Notes: generated from the letters alone by a model not told the origin. A stretch of DNA of 64,000 bases from Streptoverticillium olivoreticuli subsp. olivoreticuli (GCF_003391135.1 NZ_CP031455.1:7715501-7779500); one strand, 5' to 3'. Counted from the first letter of the stretch, positions 34,512 to 43,707 are shown. A program made the numbers and translations.

Positions 34512-36431
34512 GTGTCGTTGCTGGAGAACATCCGCGGTCCACGCGACCTGAAGGCGCTGGACGGCGAGGACCTGACCGAACTGGCCGAGGAGATCCGCCA
34601 CTTCCTGGTGCACGCCGTGGCCAGGACCGGAGGACACCTCGGACCCAACCTCGGCGTGGTGGAGCTCTCCATCGCACTGCACCGCGCCTTCGACTCCCCG
34701 GCCGACCGCATCCTGTGGGACACCGGCCACCAGTCGTACGTGCACAAACTGCTCACCGGCCGCCAGGACTTCTCCAAGCTGCGCGGCAAGGGCGGACTGT
34801 CCGGCTACCCCTCGCGCGAGGAGTCCGAGCACGACGTCATCGAGAACAGCCACGCCTCCACCGTCCTCGGCTGGGCCGACGGCCTCGCCAAGGCCAACCA
34901 GGTGCTCGGCCGCTGGAACCGCCACGTCGTCGCCGTCATCGGCGACGGAGCCCTCACCGGAGGCATGGCCTGGGAGGCCCTCAATAACATAGCTGCCGCC
35001 CGGGACCGGCCGCTGATCATCGTCGTCAACGACAACGAACGCAGCTACGCGCCCACCATCGGCGGCCTCGCCGACCACCTCGCCACCCTCCGCACCACCG
35101 ACGGCTACGAACGCTTCCTCTCCTGGGGCAAGGACGCCGTCCAGGGACTGCCCGTCGTCGGCAAACCGCTCTACGAATCGCTGCACGGCGCGAAGAAGGG
35201 TTTCAAGGACGCCTTCGCCCCCCAGGGCATGTTCGAGGACCTCGGGCTGAAGTACCTCGGGCCGATAGACGGCCACGACATCGAGGCCGTCGAATCGGCG
35301 CTGCGCCGGGCCAAGCGCTTCCACGGCCCCGTCCTCGTCCACTGCCGGACCGAGAAGGGCCGCGGCTACCAGCCGGCCCTGCAGGACGAGGCGGACCGCT
35401 TCCACACCGTCGGAGTGATGAACTCGCTCACCGGCGAGCCCCTGACGCCCTCCACCGGCCGGTCCTGGACCTCCGTCTTCGGCGACGAGATGGTGCGGAT
35501 CGGCGCCGAGCGGCCGGACGTGGTGGCGATCACCGCCGCGATGCTGCACCCCGTGGGCCTGACCCGGTTCGCCGAGGCCTACCCCGACCGCGTCTGGGAC
35601 GTGGGGATCGCCGAGCAGCACGCGGCGACCTCGGCGGCGGGGCTGGCGACGGGCGGCCTGCACCCGGTCTTCGCGGTCTACGCGACGTTCCTCAACCGCG
35701 CCTTCGACCAGGTGCTGATGGACGTGGCGCTGCACAAGTGCGGGGTGACCTTCGTCCTGGACCGGGCCGGGGTCACCGGCACCGACGGCGCCTCCCACAA
35801 CGGCATGTGGGACATGTCGATCCTCCAGGTCGTCCCCGGACTGCGGATCGCCGCCCCGCGCGACGCCGGCCAGCTCCGCGCCCAGCTGCGCGAGGCCATG
35901 GACGTCACCGACGCCCCGACCGTCATCCGCTTCCCCAAGGAGACCGTGGGCGAGGCCGTCCCGGCCCTCGACCGGGTCGGCGGCATGGACGTGATCGCCC
36001 GCCCGGAGACCGGCGAGCCACAGGTCCTGCTGGTCGCCGTCGGCGCCATGGCCCAGGTCTGCCTCCAGGCGGCCGACCTGCTCGCCGCGCGCGGCATCGC
36101 CTGCACCGTCGTCGACCCGCGCTGGGTCAAGCCCGTCGACGAGGCCCTGCCCGCCCTCGCCGAACGGCACCGGCTCGTCGCCGTCGTCGAGGACAACAGC
36201 CGCACCGGAGGCGTCGGCTGGGCCGTCGCCCAGGCCCTGCGCGACGCCGACTCCGACGTGCCCGTACGCACCTTCGGCATCCCCGAGCAGTTCCTGGCCC
36301 ACGCCAAGCGCGGCGAGGTCCTGGCCGACCTGGGGCTCACACCCGCCGAGATCGCCGGCCGGATCAGCGCCGCCCTGGCCCGCAAGGAGGCCGTGGCGGC
36401 GGACACGGCCCGTAAGGAGAACGACGCATGA
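34512..36431 (+). CDS. dxs: 1-deoxy-D-xylulose-5-phosphate synthase
   Basis: 639 aa. TPP-binding GDGALTGGMAWEALNN, active-site DTGHQSYVHKLLTGR, C-terminal transketolase half with DRAGVTGTDGASHNGMWD. DXS condenses pyruvate and glyceraldehyde 3-phosphate, the first MEP step. GTG 34512 (MSLLENIRGPRDLKAL) follows GAGAGGAGG. The ATGA overlap with the next gene places it firmly inside the hopanoid operon. A second housekeeping dxs is expected elsewhere in the genome. Confidence 0.96.
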   Translation: MSLLENIRGPRDLKALDGEDLTELAEEIRHFLVHAVARTGGHLGPNLGVVELSIALHRAFDSPADRILWDTGHQSYVHKLLTGRQDFSKLRGKGGLSGYPSREESEHDVIENSHASTVLGWADGLAKANQVLGRWNRHVVAVIGDGALTGGMAWEALNNIAAARDRPLIIVVNDNERSYAPTIGGLADHLATLRTTDGYERFLSWGKDAVQGLPVVGKPLYESLHGAKKGFKDAFAPQGMFEDLGLKYLGPIDGHDIEAVESALRRAKRFHGPVLVHCRTEKGRGYQPALQDEADRFHTVGVMNSLTGEPLTPSTGRSWTSVFGDEMVRIGAERPDVVAITAAMLHPVGLTRFAEAYPDRVWDVGIAEQHAATSAAGLATGGLHPVFAVYATFLNRAFDQVLMDVALHKCGVTFVLDRAGVTGTDGASHNGMWDMSILQVVPGLRIAAPRDAGQLRAQLREAMDVTDAPTVIRFPKETVGEAVPALDRVGGMDVIARPETGEPQVLLVAVGAMAQVCLQAADLLAARGIACTVVDPRWVKPVDEALPALAERHRLVAVVEDNSRTGGVGWAVAQALRDADSDVPVRTFGIPEQFLAHAKRGEVLADLGLTPAEIAGRISAALARKEAVAADTARKENDA

Positions 36432-37834
36432 CACCCGACGGCACCGGCTCCGCCAAGGGATTCGACCTCACCCGGCTCCTCGCGGAGCGCGGCGGGGAAC
36501 GGTACGAGCTCCACGCCCGCCACCTCAACCACCAGCTGCCCCGCATGCTGCACACCATCGGCTTCGACAAGGTCTACGAGCGGGCCGAAGGGGCCTACTT
36601 CTGGGACGCCGAGGGCCAGGACTACCTCGACATGCTCGCCGGCTTCGGGGTGATGGGCGTCGGCCGCCACCACCCCGTCGTCCGCAAGGCGCTGCACGAC
36701 GTCCTCGACGCCTCGCTCGCCGACCTCACCCGCTTCGACTGCCAGCCGCTGCCCGGCCTCCTCGCCGAGAAGCTGCTGTCGTACACCCCGCACCTGGACC
36801 GGGTGTTCTTCGGCAACAGCGGCACCGAGGCCGTGGAGACCGCGCTGAAGTTCGCCCGCTACGCCACCGGGCGGCCACGAGTCCTGTACTGCGCGCACGC
36901 CTTCCACGGCCTGACGGCCGGATCGCTGTCCGTCAACGGCGAGGACGGCTTCCGCGACGGATTCGCCCCGCTGCTGCCCGACACCGCGATCCCGCTCGGC
37001 GACCTCGACGCCCTCGAACGGGAGCTGCGCCGCGGTGACGTGGCCGCCTTCGTCGTCGAACCCATCCAGGGCAAGGGCGTCCACGAGCCGCCGCCCGGCT
37101 TCCTCCGCCAGGCGCAGGAACTGCTGCGCCGGCACAAGGCGCTGCTCATCGCCGACGAGGTGCAGACCGGGATCGGCCGCACCGGCGACTTCTACGCCTA
37201 CCAGCACGAGGGCGGCGTCGAGCCGGACCTGGTGTGCGTGGCGAAGGCCCTGTCCGGCGGCTATGTGCCCGTCGGCGCGACCCTCGGCAAGGACTGGATC
37301 TTCAAGAAGGTCTACTCCTCCATGGACCGGGTGCTGGTCCACTCGGCCAGCTTCGGCTCCAACGCCCAGGCCATGGCCGCGGGCCTCGCCGTGCTCTCGG
37401 TCATGGAGGACGCCCAGGTCGTGGCCAACGCCCGGCACACGGGAGATCTGCTGCGGACGAGACTGGCGGCGCTGGTCGACAAGTACGAGCTGCTGCACGA
37501 TGTGCGCGGCCGCGGGCTGATGATCGGCATCGAGTTCGGCAAGCCGAAGTCGCTCGGTCTGCGCAGCCGCTGGGCGATGCTCCAGGCCGCCCGCAAGGGG
37601 CTGTTCGCGCAGATGGTCGTCGTGCCGCTGCTCCAGAAGCATCGCATCCTCACCCAGGTCTCCGGCGACCACCTGGAGGTCATCAAGCTGATTCCGCCAC
37701 TGATCATCGGCGAGCGGGAGGTGGACCGCTTCGTGTCCGCCTTCACGGCGGTGATGGACGAGGCACACGGGGGCGGCGCCCTGATGTGGGACTTCGGCCG
37801 CACGCTGGTCAAACAGGCGGTGGCGAACCGGTAG
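36428..37834 (+). CDS. hpnO: Class III aminotransferase HpnO
   Basis: 468 aa PLP-dependent fold-type I aminotransferase. Catalytic Lys273 in VAKALSGGYVPVG; cofactor and substrate segments GNSGTEAVETALKFAR and IADEVQTGIGRTG. In hopanoid clusters this family makes 35-aminobacteriohopanetriol by amination of the ribose-derived side chain. The start overlaps the dxs stop (ATGA). Last gene of the operon; its stop is 3 nt from the convergent membrane-protein gene, so no separate terminator fits between them. Confidence 0.9.
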   Translation: MTPDGTGSAKGFDLTRLLAERGGERYELHARHLNHQLPRMLHTIGFDKVYERAEGAYFWDAEGQDYLDMLAGFGVMGVGRHHPVVRKALHDVLDASLADLTRFDCQPLPGLLAEKLLSYTPHLDRVFFGNSGTEAVETALKFARYATGRPRVLYCAHAFHGLTAGSLSVNGEDGFRDGFAPLLPDTAIPLGDLDALERELRRGDVAAFVVEPIQGKGVHEPPPGFLRQAQELLRRHKALLIADEVQTGIGRTGDFYAYQHEGGVEPDLVCVAKALSGGYVPVGATLGKDWIFKKVYSSMDRVLVHSASFGSNAQAMAAGLAVLSVMEDAQVVANARHTGDLLRTRLAALVDKYELLHDVRGRGLMIGIEFGKPKSLGLRSRWAMLQAARKGLFAQMVVVPLLQKHRILTQVSGDHLEVIKLIPPLIIGEREVDRFVSAFTAVMDEAHGGGALMWDFGRTLVKQAVANR

Positions 37835-37837
37835 GGG

Positions 37838-38707
37838 CTAGTGCCCTCCACCGCACCCGCCCCCGCAGCCGGAGTACGAACCGCAGGACGCGCCGTGCGT
37901 CGAGCACGAGAACGTAGGACACCCCGCACAGCCCGACGCCGATCCCCCGCTCCCGTTCCCCCTGCCGGAAGGAGCCGCCCCGCCGGCCCGCTCCGGCTTC
38001 GCCGCCCGGAGCAGCTGGTCCCGCAGGACCCCGTCCGGCAGGGCGGACGGGCCCTCGACGGCGACCTCGCCCGCGGCCCCCGCCGGGCGCGCGGCCCGTA
38101 CCGCCCGGCGGCCCGCCCGGGTCGCCCTCGACCACGGGACGCGGACCGCCAGGCGTAGCGCGAGACCGCACGCGACGCACGCGAGGAGGGCGGACGGCAC
38201 CGGATACGTACGCGTGACGAAGAGCGAGGCCAGTGCCAGGAGCCCCGCACCGGTCAGGCCCGCCGTGTGCAGCCGCTCGGCCCGGCGCCCGGCCGCGTCC
38301 GGTCCGGCGGGCGCGAGCAGGCCCCTTTCCACCAGCGCCGACTCGATGTCCTGCACGGCCGGCGCGCGCGGCAGCGCCATCCGCGCGCCGCGCATGGTGC
38401 AGTACCAGCGGTCACCGCAGCACTTCAGCAGGGCGCGCTCGACCGGGTCGTACGTGACGGGGCTGAGCACCTTGATCAGACCGTCGGTGGTCACCCTGAT
38501 CCGCCCGTCGTCGTACATCATGGTGATCACGGTCTCCGCGACCCGCAGCGGACCGGCCGTCAGACAGGCGACCTCCAGCAGGCTCGGCCCGCCGTCCCCG
38601 GTGCGGGCGGGCGCGGTCGCCCGGTGGCGCGCCCGGACCAGCAGGGCCGAGGGCAGAGCGACGGCGACGAGCGCGACGGCGAGTGCGATTACCCATGCGG
38701 TGTTCAT
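37838..38707 (-). CDS. TIGR04222-type membrane protein with Cys/Gly-rich C-terminal tail
   Basis: 289 aa. An N-terminal membrane helix (WVIALAVALVAVALPSALLV) precedes a soluble region (residues ~45-150), two more helices near 180-220, and a cytosol- or surface-exposed tail. The last ~35 residues hold six Cys spaced by Gly/Ser and end in GGGCGGGH. The middle matches the TIGR04222 family as recalled. It is encoded directly after the DUF692 and DUF2063-like genes on the same strand (4-nt gap). MNIO enzymes of the DUF692 family modify Cys in peptide substrates, so the tail is a candidate substrate; this is inference. Confidence 0.78.
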   Translation of the reverse strand: MNTAWVIALAVALVAVALPSALLVRARHRATAPARTGDGGPSLLEVACLTAGPLRVAETVITMMYDDGRIRVTTDGLIKVLSPVTYDPVERALLKCCGDRWYCTMRGARMALPRAPAVQDIESALVERGLLAPAGPDAAGRRAERLHTAGLTGAGLLALASLFVTRTYPVPSALLACVACGLALRLAVRVPWSRATRAGRRAVRAARPAGAAGEVAVEGPSALPDGVLRDQLLRAAKPERAGGAAPSGRGNGSGGSASGCAGCPTFSCSTHGASCGSYSGCGGGCGGGH

Positions 38708-38711
38708 GCTG

Positions 38712-39173
38712 TCACGTGCCTTTCGCGGAACGCGGTGTCGAGCGGACGGGACGTGGGGCGACGCTGAGCCGGAGGGCCCGTACGGCCGCGGCGAGCCGGT
38801 TCGGCGCCGGCTCCGCCGCGGCGGTCCGCCAGTCGGCCAGGCGACGGCGGCGCGCCGGGTCCCCGGGGCGGCCGGTGGCCAGCAGGCGGTCGGCGAAGGC
38901 CGACGCGTCGCGGTGGTACCCCTCGGTGAGGGGCCGGGCGCGGGCGTAGTCGAGGAACAGGCCGTGGAACTCCTCGCCCAGGATCGTGGGGAGTTCGGGC
39001 GCGACCTTGGCCACGGTGTCCGCCCGTTTGGCGAGGAGCACCCGGCGCTGCACGTCGAGCCGCCCGGGGTCGAAGCCCCGCGGCGGCGGGCCGCCCGCGA
39101 CGAGCGCGGCCAGCAGGGCGGCCTGGTCCCGGGCGAGGCGCGCGCGGGCCCGCTCCAGGCCGTGGTCAGACAC
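38712..39173 (-). CDS. Small DUF2063-like protein, putative partner of the MNIO enzyme
   Basis: 153 aa, helical. GTG 39173 overlaps the DUF692 stop by 8 nt, which decides the start. The central stretch (VAKVAPELPTILGEEFHGLF, then DYARARP, then FADRLLATG) follows the pattern of DUF2063/BufC-like proteins that assist DUF692 enzymes in binding peptide. The C-terminus is basic. Similarity is judged by eye and is remote; position between the enzyme and the Cys-tail protein supports a partner role. Confidence 0.6.
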   Translation of the reverse strand: MSDHGLERARARLARDQAALLAALVAGGPPPRGFDPGRLDVQRRVLLAKRADTVAKVAPELPTILGEEFHGLFLDYARARPLTEGYHRDASAFADRLLATGRPGDPARRRRLADWRTAAAEPAPNRLAAAVRALRLSVAPRPVRSTPRSAKGT

Positions 39174-39981
39174 GGCGGCCGCCGGGGGCCGCCGCGGCGC
39201 GCACGGCCGCGAGTTCCGCCGCGAGCTCGTCCGGGCCGGGGAAGTCGCCGTCACGCTCCAGCAGGACGCCGGGCGGCACGGCGCGGGCGCACAGCTCGGC
39301 GAGCAGGGCCAGCACGGGCGGGGGCACGGGGTGGGCGTGCGTGTCGTACCAGACGCCGCGCTCCTCGACGCCCCCGGCGACATGGACGTAGGCGACGGCT
39401 TCGAGGGGGAGGGCGTCCAGTGTCCCGACGGGGTCCTGGCCCAGATTGACGTGGTTGGTGTGGAGGTTGGCCACGTCGACGATCAGCCGGACCCCGGTGC
39501 GCTCGACCACCTCGGTGAGGAACTGACCCTCCGTGAACTCCTCGTCGGGCCACCGGATGCAGGCGGCGACGTTCTCCAACGCGAGGGGGACGGGCAGGAA
39601 CTGCTGGGCCAGGCGGATGTTCGCGCAGACGACGTCGAGCGCGTCGCGCGTGCGGGGCACGGGCAGCAGATGCCCGGCCTCCAGGCCTCCCGCGCGCACG
39701 GTCGCGAGGTGCTCGGTGACCAGGGGCGCGCCGAGGGCTTCGGCGCACTCGGCGAGGGCGGCCAGGCGGGCGAGGCCGGGGCGGGCCGCGTCCCCCAGGC
39801 CCAGGGTGACGCCGTGCGGGACGACGGGGGTGCCGTGGGCGCGCAACCACCTTACGGGGCCGGGAAGATGGGCGGGGTCGATGTTCTCCGCGACGACCTC
39901 CACCCAGTCGGGGGGAGGGAGCCGGGCGAGGGTGTCGGCGAGCTCCGGACGCCAGCCGATGCCCGTGCCGAGGTTGCGCAT
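39166..39981 (-). CDS. DUF692 multinuclear non-heme iron oxidase (MNIO) family enzyme
   Basis: 271 aa TIM-barrel. The conserved metal-binding segments of DUF692 are present in order: VVAENID, VVPHGVTLGL, VTEHLAT, LALENVA, VDVANLHTNHVNLG, AYVHVAGG, YDTHAHPVP and LLERDGDFP. Characterised relatives (MbnB, TglH, ChrH, bufferin enzymes) use two or three iron ions to oxidise peptidyl Cys or related residues. ATG 39981 opens MRNLGTGIGWRPEL at the first barrel strand. Product and substrate are unknown; neighbours suggest a three-gene peptide-modification module. Confidence 0.9.
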   Translation of the reverse strand: MRNLGTGIGWRPELADTLARLPPPDWVEVVAENIDPAHLPGPVRWLRAHGTPVVPHGVTLGLGDAARPGLARLAALAECAEALGAPLVTEHLATVRAGGLEAGHLLPVPRTRDALDVVCANIRLAQQFLPVPLALENVAACIRWPDEEFTEGQFLTEVVERTGVRLIVDVANLHTNHVNLGQDPVGTLDALPLEAVAYVHVAGGVEERGVWYDTHAHPVPPPVLALLAELCARAVPPGVLLERDGDFPGPDELAAELAAVRAAAAPGGRRV

Positions 39982-40115
39982 GGGCTCACCCCCGTGTCCC
40001 CGCGCGTCCGAAATGGCCGCGTAAAGGGCTGATGCCCCGTGGTCGTGCGGCTCAACCCGGATTTTCCCCGTCCGGCCCCGTCCCTTTCCGGGCCGGGGCC
40101 CGGCGCGCGGGAGCG

Positions 40116-40964
40116 TCAGGGTTTGTGGCCCACCCCGCCGTAGAAGATCGTGTCGTTGAGCTCCTGCGCGCTCGGCACCGGGCCGTCCGGGCGCCACAAC
40201 GGCACCCGCACCAGGCCCGGGTCCTGGAGCGCGAAGTCGCCGAAGAGCGGCTCGATCGCCGCCCGGCCCCGGAGGTTCAGCGCCGCGGTCGCGTTCTTGT
40301 ACGCGCCGAGCACGCTGTCCCGCGCCTTGACGTCGGTGTAGCCCTCCGCGTACCCCTCGTAGGGTTCGGCCGTGGCGTGGGAGAGCACCAGGCGGCTGCC
40401 CGAGGGGAGCGCGGCGCCGAGCGCGGCGACGAGGCCGGCCGGGTCCTCCTCGTCCTTGACGAAGTGCAGCACGGCGACGAGCAGCAGCGCCACCGGCTCG
40501 GTGAAGTCGATGAGTTCGCGCACGACCGGGTGGGCCAGGACGGCCTCGGGCTCGCGCACGTCGCCGAGGACGAACGCGGCCCGCCCGGTGTTGGTGAGCT
40601 TGGCGCCGGCGTGGGTCGCCACGATCGGGTCGTTGTCGACATAGGCGACCCGTACGTCCTCCGCGATCCCGCGGGCCACCTCGTGGGTGTTGGGCGAGGT
40701 GGGGATGCCGGTGCCGATGTCGACGATCTGGCGGATGCCGTCGCGCACGCACTCCCGCACCGCGCGCTGGAGGAAGGCGCGGTTGGCGCGGGCGGACAGC
40801 CGCACCTGCGGATGCACCTGGATGACGTGCTCCGCGGCCTGCCGGTCGACCTCGTAGTTGTCCCAGCCGCCGAGGTAGTAGTCGTACATGCGGGCCGGAT
40901 GCGGCCTGCTGGTGTCTATTTCCTCGGCCGTGAAGCCCCGCTCGCTCACACCGTGCTCTTTCAT
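40116..40964 (-). CDS. SAM-dependent methyltransferase (Methyltransf_19 family)
   Basis: 282 aa. Actinobacterial S-adenosyl methyltransferase family PF04672: RPHPARMYDYYLGGWDNYEVDR at the N-terminus, SAM-binding VDIGTGIPTSPNTHEVA and VAYVDNDPIV, and C-terminal LFGDFALQDPGLVRVPLWRP. Substrates are unknown for the family. ATG 40964 overlaps the DUF397 stop (ATGA). These methyltransferases frequently sit beside XRE/DUF397 pairs in Streptomyces. Confidence 0.88.
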   Translation of the reverse strand: MKEHGVSERGFTAEEIDTSRPHPARMYDYYLGGWDNYEVDRQAAEHVIQVHPQVRLSARANRAFLQRAVRECVRDGIRQIVDIGTGIPTSPNTHEVARGIAEDVRVAYVDNDPIVATHAGAKLTNTGRAAFVLGDVREPEAVLAHPVVRELIDFTEPVALLLVAVLHFVKDEEDPAGLVAALGAALPSGSRLVLSHATAEPYEGYAEGYTDVKARDSVLGAYKNATAALNLRGRAAIEPLFGDFALQDPGLVRVPLWRPDGPVPSAQELNDTIFYGGVGHKP

Positions 40965-41218
40965 TCGCAGCTCACACTCGTTCCCGCGAGAAGGAAGTCG
41001 GCCTGGCCGGCCTTCGCGCCTCTGATGAAGCTCTCGATTTCGTGGTGCGTGTAGATCAGCGCCGGCCCTTCCGGGTCGGTGGACTGGCGCAGGGCGACCC
41101 GGCCGTCCCCCAGTCGCATGGCCTCGACGCAACTCCCCCCGTTGCCGCCGCTCCACGGCTTGCTCCACCCCTCGGTGCCGAGATCGGTGGCGGGCATGCC
41201 GTTGTATATGCGATCCAT
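40961..41218 (-). CDS. DUF397 domain protein
   Basis: 85 aa. The DUF397 core WSGGNGGSCVEAMRLGDGRVALRQS is clear. DUF397 proteins are partners of Scr1-type XRE regulators, possibly as antitoxin-like or modulating factors of them. The ATG lies 4 nt after the regulator stop and its own stop overlaps the methyltransferase start, so the three genes form one transcription unit. Confidence 0.9.
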   Translation of the reverse strand: MDRIYNGMPATDLGTEGWSKPWSGGNGGSCVEAMRLGDGRVALRQSTDPEGPALIYTHHEIESFIRGAKAGQADFLLAGTSVSCE

Positions 41219-41221
41219 GGT

Positions 41222-42088
41222 TCAGATCTCCTTACGAATGCCACCGAGGACGGCCTTGGTGGTGTGTGCCGGCGCGGCCTGCGCGCACATGCGGTCCAGC
41301 GCCTCCAGGAAGGCCGAGACATCGTCGCGCTGGTCGAAGTAGGAGGCTCCGACCAGGTTTTCCGCGTAGGCGATGTCCGGCAGCTCCGGAAGCGGGAACC
41401 GGAAGATATGGAAAGGCCCGTACATCGCCGGATGCGGCCCGGCGGTGAACGGCATGACCTGCAGCCTGACATTCGGCAGGTCGGTTGCGTCCATGAGGTG
41501 GGCGATCTGCGCGCGCATGATGTCGGGCCCGCCGATGGGCCTGCGCAGCACGGTCTCGTCCAGCACCACCCACAGCAGGGGCGCCCCGTCCCGGGTGAGC
41601 AGCGACTGGCGCTGCCTGCGGACGGTGACCGCGCGGTCGATGTCGGCGGCGGGCGCGTGCGGCATTCCGGCGCGGAGCACGGCGCGCGCGTAATCCTCGG
41701 TCTGCAACAGCCCGGGGACGTAGTGCGGTTCGTAGGCACGAATGAGGTTGGCCTCTCCTTCGAGGCTCACAAAGGCGCTGAACCACTCGGGGAGGACATC
41801 GCGGAAACGGTGCCACCAGCCGGGTCGGTTGGCCTCGCGGGCGAGGGAGAGAAAACCCTCGATCTCCTCCTGGCCGGCGACGCCGTAGACGCACAGCAAC
41901 TTCTCCACATAGGGGAGTTTCAGGCCGACTTCGGCCTTCTCCATTCTGCGGATCGTGGCATGGGTCACATCGAGGGCGCGACCCGCGTCCTCATAGGACA
42001 GTCCGGCCTTCTCCCGGAGGTCCTGAAGCCGTTTGCCGAGCACGACCCGAAGGACGGTCGGGGCGCCTGTCGGCCGCGCGTCCGCCAC
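41222..42088 (-). CDS. Scr1-type XRE regulator (HTH plus DUF5753)
   Basis: 288 aa. N-terminal XRE HTH (LRVVLGKRLQDLREKAGLS; VTHATIRRMEKAEVG) followed by the DUF5753 domain (residues ~100-280; HYVPGLLQTEDYARAVLRAG; VRLQVMPFTAGPHPAM). Streptomyces has dozens of such regulators, each often next to a DUF397 gene. GTG start at 42088. It is divergent from an HATPase gene; in the literature such trios are linked to developmental or antibiotic regulation. Confidence 0.92.
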   Translation of the reverse strand: MADARPTGAPTVLRVVLGKRLQDLREKAGLSYEDAGRALDVTHATIRRMEKAEVGLKLPYVEKLLCVYGVAGQEEIEGFLSLAREANRPGWWHRFRDVLPEWFSAFVSLEGEANLIRAYEPHYVPGLLQTEDYARAVLRAGMPHAPAADIDRAVTVRRQRQSLLTRDGAPLLWVVLDETVLRRPIGGPDIMRAQIAHLMDATDLPNVRLQVMPFTAGPHPAMYGPFHIFRFPLPELPDIAYAENLVGASYFDQRDDVSAFLEALDRMCAQAAPAHTTKAVLGGIRKEI

Positions 42089-42206
42089 TGTTGTTCCCCC
42101 TCCGTGCCGTCAGTCGCTGTCATATGCCCGCAGTGTGCCATGCACCCCCCGGAGCACACAGACTGCCCTGACGATTCTGCAAATTACAGATTGAACCTTG
42201 CCACAC

Positions 42207-42692
42207 ATGACCGGCATCGCACATAGTTGCGGAGTGGTCCCCTCCCATGACGCACCTTCGCTCGGACGCTACGGCAGTTCCACGGCCGCGCGTCTTCAGG
42301 ACGCCTTTCACTTTCCGGCTCTCAACACCTCGGTGGCGGAGGCGCGCAGACGAGTCGCCGCGCAGCTGCGGGAGTGGGGCATCGACGAAGTGGCGTGCGA
42401 CGACGCCCAATTGGTGGTGTCTGAACTCTTCACCAACGCGGTGCGGCACACGGACAGCGAGAAGGTCGGCTGTCAACTGCGCCTGAGCGGCGCACACCTG
42501 CGGATAGAGGTCACCGACCAGGGGCACGCGTCGACGGAGCCGCGGGCGCGGTGCAGCGGCACGGACGAGGAGAGCGGGCGCGGACTGCTGCTGGTCGGGG
42601 TGCTGTCGAAGGCCTGGGGGGTCCGGCCCGACGACAGCGGCCGTGGCCGCGTCGTCTGGGCCGACCTGCCGCACGGGCGGCTCCCCCACTGA
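42207..42692 (+). CDS. HATPase_c ATP-binding protein (anti-sigma-like)
   Basis: 161 aa. N box VVSELFTNAVRHT and G2 box ESGRGLLLVGVLSKAWG identify the RsbW-type ATPase fold. It is divergent from the Scr1-type regulator, an arrangement common in Streptomyces. ATG 42207 is chosen; TTG 42198 is three codons upstream. It ends 13 nt before the convergent GDSL hydrolase stop. Confidence 0.82.
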   Translation: MTGIAHSCGVVPSHDAPSLGRYGSSTAARLQDAFHFPALNTSVAEARRRVAAQLREWGIDEVACDDAQLVVSELFTNAVRHTDSEKVGCQLRLSGAHLRIEVTDQGHASTEPRARCSGTDEESGRGLLLVGVLSKAWGVRPDDSGRGRVVWADLPHGRLPH

Positions 42693-42705
42693 CCCGCCGG
42701 GTGGA

Positions 42706-43497
42706 CTACAGCGGCAGGAGGTCCGGCCGCTTGGGCTCCACGTGGTCCCCCGAGGACTCGCCGCGCAGCCGCCGGCCGATCCACGGCACCAGGTGCTCGC
42801 GCGCCCAGTGGATGTTGTCGCGGCGCACCTCGGCGGGCGACCGCTGCCCTTCCTCGGGCCACGGCTGGTCCGGGTCGGCCGGCACCTGAAGGCCCAGCAC
42901 CTGGGCGGCGCGCAGCGCGACGCGCGTGTGCCCGTCCGGCGAGAGGTGCAGGCGGTCGTCGCTCCAGGCCCGCCGGTCCTGGACCGAGCGCAGCGACCAC
43001 AGGTCGAGGACCGGGCAGCCGTGCCGGTCGGCGATGGCGCGGACGTGGGCGGTGTAGGTCGCGATCCTGCCCCGCAGGTGGCGCAGGACCGGGATGCCAC
43101 GGGTGTCGAAGCCGGTGCACACCAGCACCGTGCCGACGGAACCGGCGAGGTCGACGACGGCCGCCTCGTAGCGCTCGGCCACGTCGTCCGGGTCGCTGCC
43201 CGGCCGCAGGATGTCGTTGCCCCCGGCGCAGAACGTCACCAGATCCGGTCTGAGCTCCTTCGCCCGCGGCACCTGCTCCTCCACGATCTGGTCGAGGAGG
43301 CGGCCGCGGACGGCGAGGTTGGCGTACCGGAAGGCGTGCTCGGGGTGCTGGTCGGAGAGGAGTACGGCCAGTCGGTCGGCCCAGCCGATGAAGGCGTCGT
43401 CCGGCCCCGGGTCCCCGACGCCCTCGGTGAAGCTGTCCCCGACGGCTGCGTACGACCCGATTGTGCTCTTGCTGAATGCTTGCGAATCGTCTGCCAC
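42706..43497 (-). CDS. SGNH/GDSL-family hydrolase
   Basis: 263 aa. Block I AAVGDSFTEGVGDPG with nucleophile Ser, block III FCAGGNDI, block V DRLHLSPDGH with catalytic Asp-His. No signal peptide, so probably a cytosolic esterase or acyl hydrolase of unknown substrate. GTG 43497 precedes MADDSQAFSKSTIGSYAAVGDS. The divergent 210-nt gap to the phosphatase gene shows no obvious structure. Confidence 0.9.
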   Translation of the reverse strand: MADDSQAFSKSTIGSYAAVGDSFTEGVGDPGPDDAFIGWADRLAVLLSDQHPEHAFRYANLAVRGRLLDQIVEEQVPRAKELRPDLVTFCAGGNDILRPGSDPDDVAERYEAAVVDLAGSVGTVLVCTGFDTRGIPVLRHLRGRIATYTAHVRAIADRHGCPVLDLWSLRSVQDRRAWSDDRLHLSPDGHTRVALRAAQVLGLQVPADPDQPWPEEGQRSPAEVRRDNIHWAREHLVPWIGRRLRGESSGDHVEPKRPDLLPL

Positions 43498-43707
43498 GTC
43501 AGCACATCTTTCACCTTGGGGAGTGACTTACGCCACCGTAACCAGGGGTTGACGTGCAGTGATGTATCCCACCCCGGCAAAATCGACCCAACCGGAATAC
43601 GTCGACGCGGGTGCCCGCGAGAGCTGATTGCCCGTACAACCGTTGTCGTAAAGTCAGTCAGTCGCTTCGTCGACGACCGGTGTCGACGGCCGAACCTGGG
43701 AGCGCCC

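Noticed and set aside
39166..40752. Extended start of the DUF692 gene to 40752
   Set aside because: The extension overlaps the methyltransferase gene and has a low-complexity Arg/Gly sequence; ATG 39981 starts the conserved barrel.
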